Shown piece by piece: positions 1-5,157 of a stretch of 6,035 nucleotides of DNA. How positions within the stretch are numbered: position 1 is the first letter of the stretch; each line of letters begins with the position of its first letter. The stretch covers positions 1-6,035 of the forward strand of contig JAHZAR010000037.1 of assembly GCA_019423835.1 (NCBI GenBank), written 5' to 3'. Made by a program: the position numbers and the translations under genes. The stretch comes from Clostridiales bacterium. GTDB lineage: Bacteria; Bacillota; Clostridia; Lachnospirales; Lachnospiraceae. The notes beneath the pieces are model-generated. The model was given only the letters and a program-made list of their open reading frames with translations. It did not search any database and had not been told where the DNA came from.

Positions 1-454
1 CATCAAGCCTTTTAAAATCAGCCACGATGCGGCCAATCCTGTGGCCTACCGGGTGCAGGAGGGAAGAAAGTCCGTGGCGGTTGCCACAGATATGGGCAAT
101 TATTCCCAGTATACCATTGACCACCTGCAGGGACTGGATGCAATCCTGCTGGAGTCCAACCATGATATAAAAATGCTGGAGGCAGGACCCTATCCCTATT
201 ATCTGAAAAAGAGAATTCTGGGAGATTACGGGCACCTGTCCAACGACAATGCGGGGAGACTCTTAAGCTGTATCCTTCACGACAATCTAAAGCATATTTT
301 TCTCGGCCATCTGAGCAAGGAAAATAATTATGAGGAGCTGGCTTACGAAACCGTGAAGCTGGAGATCACGGAGAGCGATACGCCCTACCATTCCAGCGAC
401 TTTCCGATCACAGTGGCAAGGCGTGATTCCGTGTCAGAGATTGTCACGGTCTAG
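1..454 (+). CDS. YycJ/WalJ-like MBL-fold metallohydrolase, C-terminal part (5' end outside window)
   Basis: Reading frame 2 is open from the left edge (codon 1 at position 2) to TAG at 452-454, giving 150 visible residues. The protein begins IKPFKISHDAANPVAYRV, so the N-terminal half, with the HxHxDH zinc motif of metallo-beta-lactamase folds, lies upstream of the window. Seen here are the family landmarks SHDA, ATDMGNY (the Asp is the probable bridging metal ligand), LESNHD, GHLSNDNAG and HLSKENN (the His is a probable zinc ligand). This order is typical of the YycJ/WalJ group, about 265 residues long in Firmicutes and usually considered a nuclease-like MBL protein. In Bacillus the gene sits beside walRK; no walRK gene is visible here. 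The GTG at 41 lies inside the conserved SHDA..PV.Y block and is not a plausible start. The fold is confident, the exact substrate is not; another MBL phosphodiesterase subgroup is possible. Confidence 0.88.
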   Translation, partial: IKPFKISHDAANPVAYRVQEGRKSVAVATDMGNYSQYTIDHLQGLDAILLESNHDIKMLEAGPYPYYLKKRILGDYGHLSNDNAGRLLSCILHDNLKHIFLGHLSKENNYEELAYETVKLEITESDTPYHSSDFPITVARRDSVSEIVTV

Positions 455-581
455 CCGGAAGAAAAGGCAGGATAAAAGCCCTACCGTTTTCAGAACAGGG
501 GGAAAGCGGCCCGGAAGATGTACCGGGAGAGTTTAAAAGAAAGTGCCGTAAAGAATCAGAGAAACAAAAAGGAGAACCAAC

Positions 582-854
582 ATGAGCAGAATTATTATCA
601 GCGTAGTAGGAAAAAATGATGTGGGAATGGCAGCCAATATCTGCACCTATCTGGCAGAGAGCAACATCAATATTCTGGATATTACCCAGACCATCGTCAA
701 GGAAATCTTCGACATGATGATGATTGTGGACATTGCCAAGTCCCCCAAGTCCTTTGATGAAATCGCAAGAGAGATGGATGAGCTGGGCCAGAGAATCGGG
801 GCCTCCATCCGCTGTCAGAGAGAAGAGATCTTCACCAGCATGCATCGAATTTAG
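582..854 (+). CDS. ACT domain-containing protein (UPF0237 type), 90 aa
   Basis: This is a stand-alone ACT domain, a small ligand-binding regulatory fold that commonly dimerises and binds amino acids. The start is the ATG at 582, with GGAG at 571-574 and 7 bases of spacing. The pattern is the usual one for the family: an N-terminal strand MSRIIISVVG, then GKNDVGMAANICTYLAESNINILDITQT (residues 10-37), where the Gly-Lys-Asp-x-Gly loop and the NI.DI turn would line a ligand site, a second strand pair MMMIVDIA, and a conserved C-terminus QREEIFTSMHRI. The length matches full-length relatives. The next gene, a DUF711/UPF0210 protein, begins 17 bp after the stop; the same pairing occurs in streptococci (SP0238-SP0239 type), so the two are probably co-transcribed and functionally linked. 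The ligand cannot be read from sequence. A role as allosteric sensor for the DUF711 protein is inference. Confidence 0.93.
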   Translation: MSRIIISVVGKNDVGMAANICTYLAESNINILDITQTIVKEIFDMMMIVDIAKSPKSFDEIAREMDELGQRIGASIRCQREEIFTSMHRI

Positions 855-871
855 GGAGGGGACAGAAGACT

Positions 872-2251
872 ATGAGAAATACAATGATGATTAACATGCT
901 GGAGGTCAATGAAACCAACAACATGATTGACCACGAAAAGCTGGATGTCCGCACGATCACCATGGGAATCAGCCTTCTGGACTGCTGCGGAAGCACCGTG
1001 GAGGAGATCAATGAAAAAATCTACAAAAAGATTACTTCCTATGCCAGAGACCTCGTTTCCACAGGAGATGCGATTGGAAGAGAATTTGGCGTTCCCATTG
1101 TCAACAAGCGAATCTCAGTGACTCCGATTTCTCTGGTGGGAGCAGGTACCTGCAGAACTACAGAGGATTTTGTGAGTATTGCAAAGACCCTGGACCGGGC
1201 TGCCAGGGAGGTGGGTGTCAACTTTATCGGAGGTTACTCTGCCCTGGTATCCAAGGGCATGACGCCGGCGGAGGAGCTTCTGATCCGCTCGATCCCACGG
1301 GCCCTCGCAGTTACAGAGCGGGTATGCAGCTCAGTGAATGTAGGATCCACGAAATGCGGGCTGAATATGGATGCGGTCCGCCTGATGGGCCAGGTGGTAC
1401 TGGAAACGGCAAAGGCCACAGCAGACCGGGACTCCTTAGGCTGCGCGAAGCTGGTGGTATTCTGCAATGCGCCGGATGACAATCCGTTTATGGCGGGGGC
1501 CTTCCACGGAGTCACAGAGGCGGATGCCGTCATCAATGTGGGAGTCAGCGGACCGGGGGTTGTGAAGACGGCCCTGGAAAAGGTGAGAGGAGAAAATTTT
1601 GAGGTTCTGTGTGAGACCATCAAAAAGACAGCCTTCAAGATCACCCGGGTCGGCCAGCTGGTGGCCCAGGAGGCGGCAAAGCGCCTTGGTGTGCCGTTCG
1701 GCATCATTGATCTGTCCCTGGCTCCGACACCGGCGGTAGGCGACAGCGTGGCCGAGATCCTTGAGGAGATCGGCCTGGAGCGGGTAGGAGCGCCGGGAAC
1801 GACAGCGGCTCTGGCCATGTTAAATGATCAGGTGAAGAAGGGCGGAATCATGGCCTCCTCCTACGTGGGAGGTTTAAGCGGAGCCTTCATTCCGGTCAGC
1901 GAGGATCAGGGAATGATCGATGCAGTCACCTTAGGAGCTCTGACGATTGAGAAGCTGGAGGCGATGACCTGCGTCTGCTCCGTGGGCCTGGATATGATTG
2001 CAGTTCCGGGAGATACCTCGGCATCTACCATAGCCGGCATTATTGCAGATGAGGCTGCGATTGGAATGATTAATCAGAAGACCACGGCTGTCCGCCTGAT
2101 TCCCGTAATCGGGAAAAGCGTGGGAGACACGGTAGAATTTGGAGGCCTGTTAGGCTATGCGCCGGTTATGCCGGTCAACCGTTTCAAATGTGACGACTTT
2201 GTGGGGAGGACAGGAAGGATCCCGGCTCCTGTTCACAGTTTTAAAAACTAG
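872..2251 (+). CDS. DUF711 / UPF0210 'PFL family' protein, 459 aa, function unknown
   Basis: This is a full-length member of the DUF711/UPF0210 family, named PFL family because the fold resembles pyruvate formate-lyase-like barrels. Conserved blocks, in order: DVRTITMGISLLDC (25-38), PIVNKRISVTPISLVGA (75-91), FIGGYSALV (118-126), IPRAL (141-145), VCSSVNVGSTK (151-161), NPFMAGAFHGV (204-214), INVGVSGPGVVK (221-232), DLSLAPTPAVGDSVA (280-294), GGLSGAFIPVSED (333-345), CSVGLDMIAVPGDT (369-382) and the terminal IPAPVHSFKN. No C-terminal RVxG(F/Y/W) glycyl-radical motif is visible, so the name should not be taken as pyruvate formate-lyase activity. Eleven cysteines include CC (38-39) and CVC (367-369); those in VCSS and CSVG appear family-conserved. 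The start at 872 is favoured by the purine run 853-861 (AGGGAGGGG) 10 bases upstream; ATGs at 884, 887 and 896 are in frame, and relatives often start nearer 884-887. The family is certain, the reaction unknown. Confidence 0.95.
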   Translation: MRNTMMINMLEVNETNNMIDHEKLDVRTITMGISLLDCCGSTVEEINEKIYKKITSYARDLVSTGDAIGREFGVPIVNKRISVTPISLVGAGTCRTTEDFVSIAKTLDRAAREVGVNFIGGYSALVSKGMTPAEELLIRSIPRALAVTERVCSSVNVGSTKCGLNMDAVRLMGQVVLETAKATADRDSLGCAKLVVFCNAPDDNPFMAGAFHGVTEADAVINVGVSGPGVVKTALEKVRGENFEVLCETIKKTAFKITRVGQLVAQEAAKRLGVPFGIIDLSLAPTPAVGDSVAEILEEIGLERVGAPGTTAALAMLNDQVKKGGIMASSYVGGLSGAFIPVSEDQGMIDAVTLGALTIEKLEAMTCVCSVGLDMIAVPGDTSASTIAGIIADEAAIGMINQKTTAVRLIPVIGKSVGDTVEFGGLLGYAPVMPVNRFKCDDFVGRTGRIPAPVHSFKN

Positions 2252-2288
2252 GAGGGAGAAAACGGCAGCTTTTGCAGGAGGAAAGGAG

Positions 2289-2300
2289 AGCAGCGCTGCT
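2289..2300. repeat. Perfect 12-bp palindrome AGCAGCGCTGCT in the DUF711-methyltransferase gap
   Basis: AGCAGCGCTGCT reads the same on both strands and lies between the DUF711 stop and the methyltransferase start. It is not followed by a T-run, so it is not a recognisable intrinsic terminator. It could be a weak RNA hairpin or chance; no function is assigned. Confidence 0.4.
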
Positions 2301-2330
2301 GCTGTCTGTACCGCCTGCCTGCAGAGAAAC

Positions 2331-2334
2331 GGAG
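2331..2334 (+). promoter_or_regulatory. Ribosome binding site (GGAG) that sets the methyltransferase start at 2341
   Basis: GGAG lies 6 bases before ATG 2341. The frame is open further upstream to a TTG at 2272, but that codon has no well-placed purine-rich site: the nearest GGAGGG, at 2251-2256, is 15 bases away. The added 23 residues also do not look like family sequence. This decides for the ATG. Confidence 0.75.
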
Positions 2335-2340
2335 ACAAAA

Positions 2341-3558
2341 ATGGAAAATGAAAACAAGCTGGACGAGGCCCTTTTGTTTTTCCTCAATGAAAGTCTGGAA
2401 CGGATCATACTCAGCAATCCCAGGACGAAGGACGGGTTTTTAAAGCTCGTTCTCCGTCCTCTGCTTTTGCAGGGGGAGCTGAAGTTTCAGGCGGAGGAAT
2501 TTACCGAAAAACAGGCCTTTCACAAAAATATGGGCGCAGGAGAGGCGGCCGTATATGTAAAAGAGCAGCTCTTGTCTCTTTACAGAAACGGGGAGATCCA
2601 GTCAAGACTGGGCACGGGAACCGTACTGGTGAGCAAGAAGGGGACAGTGACTGTAAAGATAAAGAAAAACGGAAAGGAGAAGGCAGCGGGACAGAAAAAA
2701 ACGGCCAGAATCTGCGCAGAGGGACTGAGCCCGGAGGACATCAGCCGTCTGTCCCTCCACAACCGAAAAAAGAACTATGTGCTCCCGGAGGGAACCCCGG
2801 TTCCCTTCCTTGTGGATCTGGGTGTTATGACAAAAGAGGGAGCGGTGGTAAAGGCCAGGTACGATAAATTCCGCCAGATCAACCGCTTCCTGGAATTTGT
2901 GGAGGATATTCTGCCGGGACTCGATCCCTCCAGGGAAACGAGAATCATCGATTTCGGCTGCGGCAAATCCTATCTCACCTTTGCCATGTACTATTATCTG
3001 AAGGAGATAAAAGGGTATCCGGTGCGCATTGTGGGCCTGGATCTGAAGAAGGATGTAATTGCCCTCTGCAGCCGCCTGGCGCAGAAATTCGGATTTGAGA
3101 ATCTCACCTTCGAGCACGGCAATATCGCAGACTATGAGGGAACAGACCAGGTGGACATGGTTGTGACCCTTCACGCCTGCGATACAGCCACTGACTATGC
3201 CCTGGCCAAAGCTGTCCGTTGGGGGGCCAGGGTCATTCTCTCAGTGCCCTGCTGCCAGCATGAGCTGAATAAGCAGGTGAAAAATGATTTTCTGGCTCCT
3301 GTGCTCCAGTACGGGCTGCTTAGGGAGAGAATGTCGGCCCTCCTCACCGACGGCATCCGGGCGGGACTTTTAGAGGAGGCCGGATACCGGACGCAGATTT
3401 TAGAGTTCATCGATATGGAACACACGCCGAAGAATATTATGATCCGGGCGGTGCGCCAGGGAAAAAAGAAAAAGCAGAAGGGACTTGAGGAGTTGATTCA
3501 GGGACTCCACGCAGAGCCAACGCTGCAGAGGCTTCTGAGAGAGGACGGGGCTATATAG
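2341..3558 (+). CDS. Class I SAM-dependent methyltransferase (Methyltransf_32-like), 405 aa
   Basis: This is a Rossmann-fold methyltransferase predicted to use S-adenosylmethionine; its substrate is unknown. The catalytic domain is in the second half. KARYDKFRQINRF (171-183) leads into it, followed by motif I IIDFGCGKSYLTF (about 202-214), the acidic ribose-binding residue in VGLDLKK (D234), VVTLHACDTATDYAL (about 274-288) and SVPCCQHELNKQV (301-313). The DFGCGK, LHACD and PCCQHE signatures match the family that also includes eukaryotic GSTCD/METTL25-like proteins. The first 150 residues form a poorly conserved extension with a lysine-rich stretch at about 99-121; a second basic run (KKKKQK, about 375-380) is near the C-terminus. 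Both could contact RNA or another polyanion, but that is inference. It follows the DUF711 gene on the same strand after 89 bp and may be read from the same transcript. It is convergent with tmcAL, with 27 bp between stop codons. Alternatives include an rRNA, tRNA or protein methyltransferase. Confidence 0.88.
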   Translation: MENENKLDEALLFFLNESLERIILSNPRTKDGFLKLVLRPLLLQGELKFQAEEFTEKQAFHKNMGAGEAAVYVKEQLLSLYRNGEIQSRLGTGTVLVSKKGTVTVKIKKNGKEKAAGQKKTARICAEGLSPEDISRLSLHNRKKNYVLPEGTPVPFLVDLGVMTKEGAVVKARYDKFRQINRFLEFVEDILPGLDPSRETRIIDFGCGKSYLTFAMYYYLKEIKGYPVRIVGLDLKKDVIALCSRLAQKFGFENLTFEHGNIADYEGTDQVDMVVTLHACDTATDYALAKAVRWGARVILSVPCCQHELNKQVKNDFLAPVLQYGLLRERMSALLTDGIRAGLLEEAGYRTQILEFIDMEHTPKNIMIRAVRQGKKKKQKGLEELIQGLHAEPTLQRLLREDGAI

Positions 3559-3587
3559 GTAGACTCTTGAAAATGCCTGCTCCTCTC
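3539..3587. repeat. Long-loop inverted repeat spanning both convergent stop codons
   Basis: GAGAGGA (3539-3545), near the methyltransferase 3' end, is the exact reverse complement of TCCTCTC (3581-3587), which reaches into the tmcAL stop codon. With a 2-base bulge the pairing extends to CTGAGAGGA/TCCTCTCAG. The loop is 35 bases and neither side has a T-run, so it is at best a weak stem at the ends of both transcripts. No better terminator is visible in the 27-bp gap. Confidence 0.35.
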
Positions 3588-4818
3588 AGCTGACTACTGT
3601 CACAGGCTGGGTATATTCATTCTGAAAGACCGCTGTCTTGCCGCCTGCACGGCCGCACGCGGCTTTTTCAAGACGCACGGACTGATAGAGATGGGAGGAC
3701 TGGATCTCAAGAGCCAGCATGGACGCGGCTCTGGGCTCCAGTTTTCTTTCTGCCCCGGCCAGCTTTGTGATCACGGGAATGGAAGAATTTGCCTTGATTT
3801 TTTTCAGGACAGGGGCTGCGCTTTTTCTGAAGCCCAGGATTCTGGCGTAGGGGGCGTAGCCTGCGGCCTTTAATTCCTCTGTGTCATCTGCCCGCACACC
3901 CAGGACAAGGTGGAGGAGAGCCCGGCTGATGCCGGTATAGGTAAACTGGCGGCTTTTCAGCTCCTTAATTCTCCCGTCAAACGAAGCCGGAGAGGGGGAC
4001 AGCTTCCTGATTCGGGATGCCAGTTCCGGCTTCAGCTCTGCATACTGCTCCGGCTGTTTTTCCGTCAGAAGGCGGTAATTTAAAATAGAGGAAAAGTCGT
4101 TCAGAAAGACCGGCACATCTTCTTTAATGGATTCCATAGTGCAGGGAGGGACCAGGCTGGCAAGGTGCGGAGCCGGAACCTGGTCTTCCAGGGCGTTTCG
4201 CACGGCCAGAGCGGAGCCCAGTGTTCCGGAAATGGAACTGTCGTGATAGCCGTTTCCCTCTCTTCTGATGGTAAGGCAGGACAGGGGGCTGTTCTGCCGC
4301 AGCACAGCCTGGCAGTACTCGATTCCCAGGATGTTGTTGGGAGTGGACAGGAGGCGGCTGTCAGGAAGAAAGGAGGAGAGAGCTGCGGCTCTGGCCTCCG
4401 GATAGGTCTTTCCCTGGCGGAGGGCCTGACCGAGAGCCTTTTTGAAATCTGCCGGCTCCTGCACCAGAAGATGGGCGGCCTGAAAAAGCGGTCCGATCTT
4501 ACCGCATTCACTCCCGAAGCAGATGGAATCCACGGCGCCCAGAGCGGTGAAAAGGGCAATCGAATAGGAGGCAAATTCCCTCGCCGATGAGGTGGAAAAG
4601 GTGACAGGCATCTCCGCAACCACATCGGCGCCGCACAGCAGAGCAGCTCTGGCGCGGCTGTATTTGTCAAAAACAGCGGGGGCCCCTCTCTGAACAAAAC
4701 TGCCGCTCATGAGAACCATGAGAAAATCTGCGCCGGACACCTCTTTTGCGCGCCTGATGTGAAAAAGGTGACCGTTGTGAAAGGGATTATATTCTGTAAT
4801 AAGTCCTGTTACATGCAT
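3586..4818 (-). CDS. tmcAL: tRNA(Met) cytidine acetate ligase TmcAL (YlbM family), 410 aa
   Basis: TmcAL activates acetate with ATP to acetyl-AMP and transfers the acetyl group to cytidine 34 of elongator tRNA(Met), forming ac4C, which secures AUG versus AUA reading. It is a cytoplasmic enzyme of the HxGH nucleotidyltransferase superfamily. Seen: GLITEYNPFHNGH (5-17) with H14-x-G-H17, SGSFVQRG (38-45), FGSECG (101-106), PNNILGIEY (160-168), REGNGYHD (186-193), FSSILNYRLL in the middle, FTYTGISRALLH, YARILGFRKSAAPVL and the terminal NEYTQPVTVVS. The length is typical and the protein looks intact. The start is at 4818, because the conserved N-terminus begins there and GAAAGG lies at 4829-4834, 10 bases upstream. 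The usual (S)ATAIR-like phosphate-binding motif reads GSALAVR (201-207), a divergence noted in the findings. It is divergent from pta, which fits shared acetate metabolism, and convergent with the methyltransferase gene. Confidence 0.95.
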   Translation of the reverse strand: MHVTGLITEYNPFHNGHLFHIRRAKEVSGADFLMVLMSGSFVQRGAPAVFDKYSRARAALLCGADVVAEMPVTFSTSSAREFASYSIALFTALGAVDSICFGSECGKIGPLFQAAHLLVQEPADFKKALGQALRQGKTYPEARAAALSSFLPDSRLLSTPNNILGIEYCQAVLRQNSPLSCLTIRREGNGYHDSSISGTLGSALAVRNALEDQVPAPHLASLVPPCTMESIKEDVPVFLNDFSSILNYRLLTEKQPEQYAELKPELASRIRKLSPSPASFDGRIKELKSRQFTYTGISRALLHLVLGVRADDTEELKAAGYAPYARILGFRKSAAPVLKKIKANSSIPVITKLAGAERKLEPRAASMLALEIQSSHLYQSVRLEKAACGRAGGKTAVFQNEYTQPVTVVS

Positions 4819-4957
4819 GTGAATTCTGCCTTTCTGTGTAAATCGGCAGCCGCCATCCAGGCCGGTTCAATGAGAAAACCATGTTTCTGCACTCCCGGCC
4901 GCTGCGGGCAGGAGGAACAGAGCATGCCTGAAAAAGGAATGTCCGGCGATGGATGAT

Positions 4958-4973
4958 ATACTACCTGTAGTAT
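4958..4973. promoter_or_regulatory. Operator-like palindrome ATACTAC-CT-GTAGTAT
   Basis: Two perfect 7-bp arms are separated by 2 bases. On the tmcAL strand the repeat falls roughly 15-30 bases after the predicted start point, a position where a repressor would block elongation. It could equally be an RNA hairpin at the 5' end of the leader. It superficially resembles TAC..GTA-type operators, but the centre is shorter than the TACANNTGTA core of BlaI/CopY sites, so no regulator is assigned. Confidence 0.5.
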
Positions 4974-4993
4974 GCTTCCCGGTATCATGGTAC

Positions 4994-5022
4994 ATTATAT
5001 ATAGGAAAGGGAGATTCGTAAA
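4994..5022 (-). promoter_or_regulatory. Predicted sigma-A promoter for tmcAL
   Basis: On the minus strand, TTTACG (plus positions 5017-5022) and a perfect TATAAT (4994-4999) are separated by 17 bases. Transcription would begin near 4987, leaving a leader of about 170 bases before the tmcAL ATG. The -35 matches 4 of 6 consensus bases. The prediction comes from sequence only. Confidence 0.6.
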
Positions 5023-5040
5023 GAGTTAAAAAAGAAACAA

Positions 5041-5105
5041 ACCTGTTAAAAAAATAATTAATAAAAAATCGACATTTATCTCTTGTATACAATAAACACC
5101 TGTTA
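5041..5105 (+). repeat. Direct repeat ACCTGTTA, two copies 57 bp apart
   Basis: ACCTGTTA occurs at 5041-5048 and again at 5098-5105, immediately before the pta -10 box. A related ACCTGTA is at the centre of the palindrome at 4958-4973. The copies could be half-sites for a regulator, but 8-bp repeats in AT-rich DNA also arise by chance. Confidence 0.3.
5083..5092. promoter_or_regulatory. Palindrome TTGTATACAA overlapping the pta -35 box
   Basis: This is a perfect 10-bp palindrome whose left half is the -35 hexamer TTGTAT. Its GT..AC core resembles operators of FadR-type GntR regulators, a resemblance only. A protein bound here would compete with RNA polymerase at pta. Confidence 0.4.
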
Positions 5106-5111
5106 TATAAT
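5083..5111 (+). promoter_or_regulatory. Predicted sigma-A promoter for pta
   Basis: TTGTAT (5083-5088) and a perfect TATAAT (5106-5111) are separated by 17 bases in AT-rich DNA. The start point would be near 5118, giving a leader of about 40 bases. The -35 matches only TTG of TTGACA; the upstream A/T tracts (5048-5068) could act as an UP element. Confidence 0.65.
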
Positions 5112-5157
5112 GTAAAACAGAAAATACATTTATCTTTATGAAAGGGGTTTTAGAACC

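Larger units (their letters stand above)
4819..5157. other. 339-bp divergent intergenic region between tmcAL and pta
   Basis: No convincing protein gene is present. The half next to tmcAL (about 4819-4950) is GC-rich and forms the predicted tmcAL leader, about 170 bases; its patch CCCGGCCGCTGCGGG (4894-4908) could fold locally but has no T-run. The half next to pta (about 4985-5157) is strongly AT-rich. It holds outward-facing promoters for both genes, two palindromes and an 8-bp direct repeat, listed separately. I see no recognisable riboswitch or T-box and no good catabolite-responsive element. Confidence 0.8.

Noticed and set aside
510..527. Possible terminator hairpin CCCGG-8-CCGGG between the MBL and ACT genes
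   Set aside because: The stem is only 5 bp with an 8-base loop and is followed by just three T residues, so it is not a credible intrinsic terminator. No clear promoter is visible in 455-581 either, so linkage of the two genes is undecided.
444..845. Long minus-strand reading frame opposite the ACT gene
   Set aside because: It is a shadow of a well-supported gene on the plus strand and has no recognisable protein features.
1234..1818. 194-codon minus-strand frame inside the DUF711 gene
   Set aside because: Its Ser/Arg/Thr/Pro-rich composition is typical of an antisense shadow of a GC-rich coding region.
872..2251. Pyruvate formate-lyase (glycyl radical enzyme) identity for the DUF711 protein
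   Set aside because: No RVxG(F/Y/W) radical loop is present, the protein is much shorter than PFL, and no activating enzyme gene is visible; the name reflects the fold only.
2272..2340. Possible 23-residue N-terminal extension of the methyltransferase from TTG 2272
   Set aside because: There is no well-spaced ribosome binding site before TTG, the residues do not look like family sequence, and ATG 2341 has GGAG 6 bases upstream.
4101..4697. 198-codon minus-strand frame and 141-codon plus-strand frame (4165-4590) within tmcAL
   Set aside because: Both are out-of-frame shadows; the TmcAL frame carries all the conserved motifs.
4809..4925. 38-codon upstream reading frame on the minus strand whose TAA overlaps the tmcAL start (ATGCATGTAA)
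   Set aside because: The overlap looks like translational coupling, but its ATG at 4925 has only a weak CAGG before it and the peptide (MLCSSCPQRPGVQKHG...) resembles nothing known. It is probably chance unless conserved in relatives.
5000..5157. Catabolite-responsive element (CcpA site) upstream of pta, as in Bacillus
   Set aside because: No TGNNARCGNNNNCA-like sequence was found; the few CG dinucleotides in this region lack the flanking consensus.
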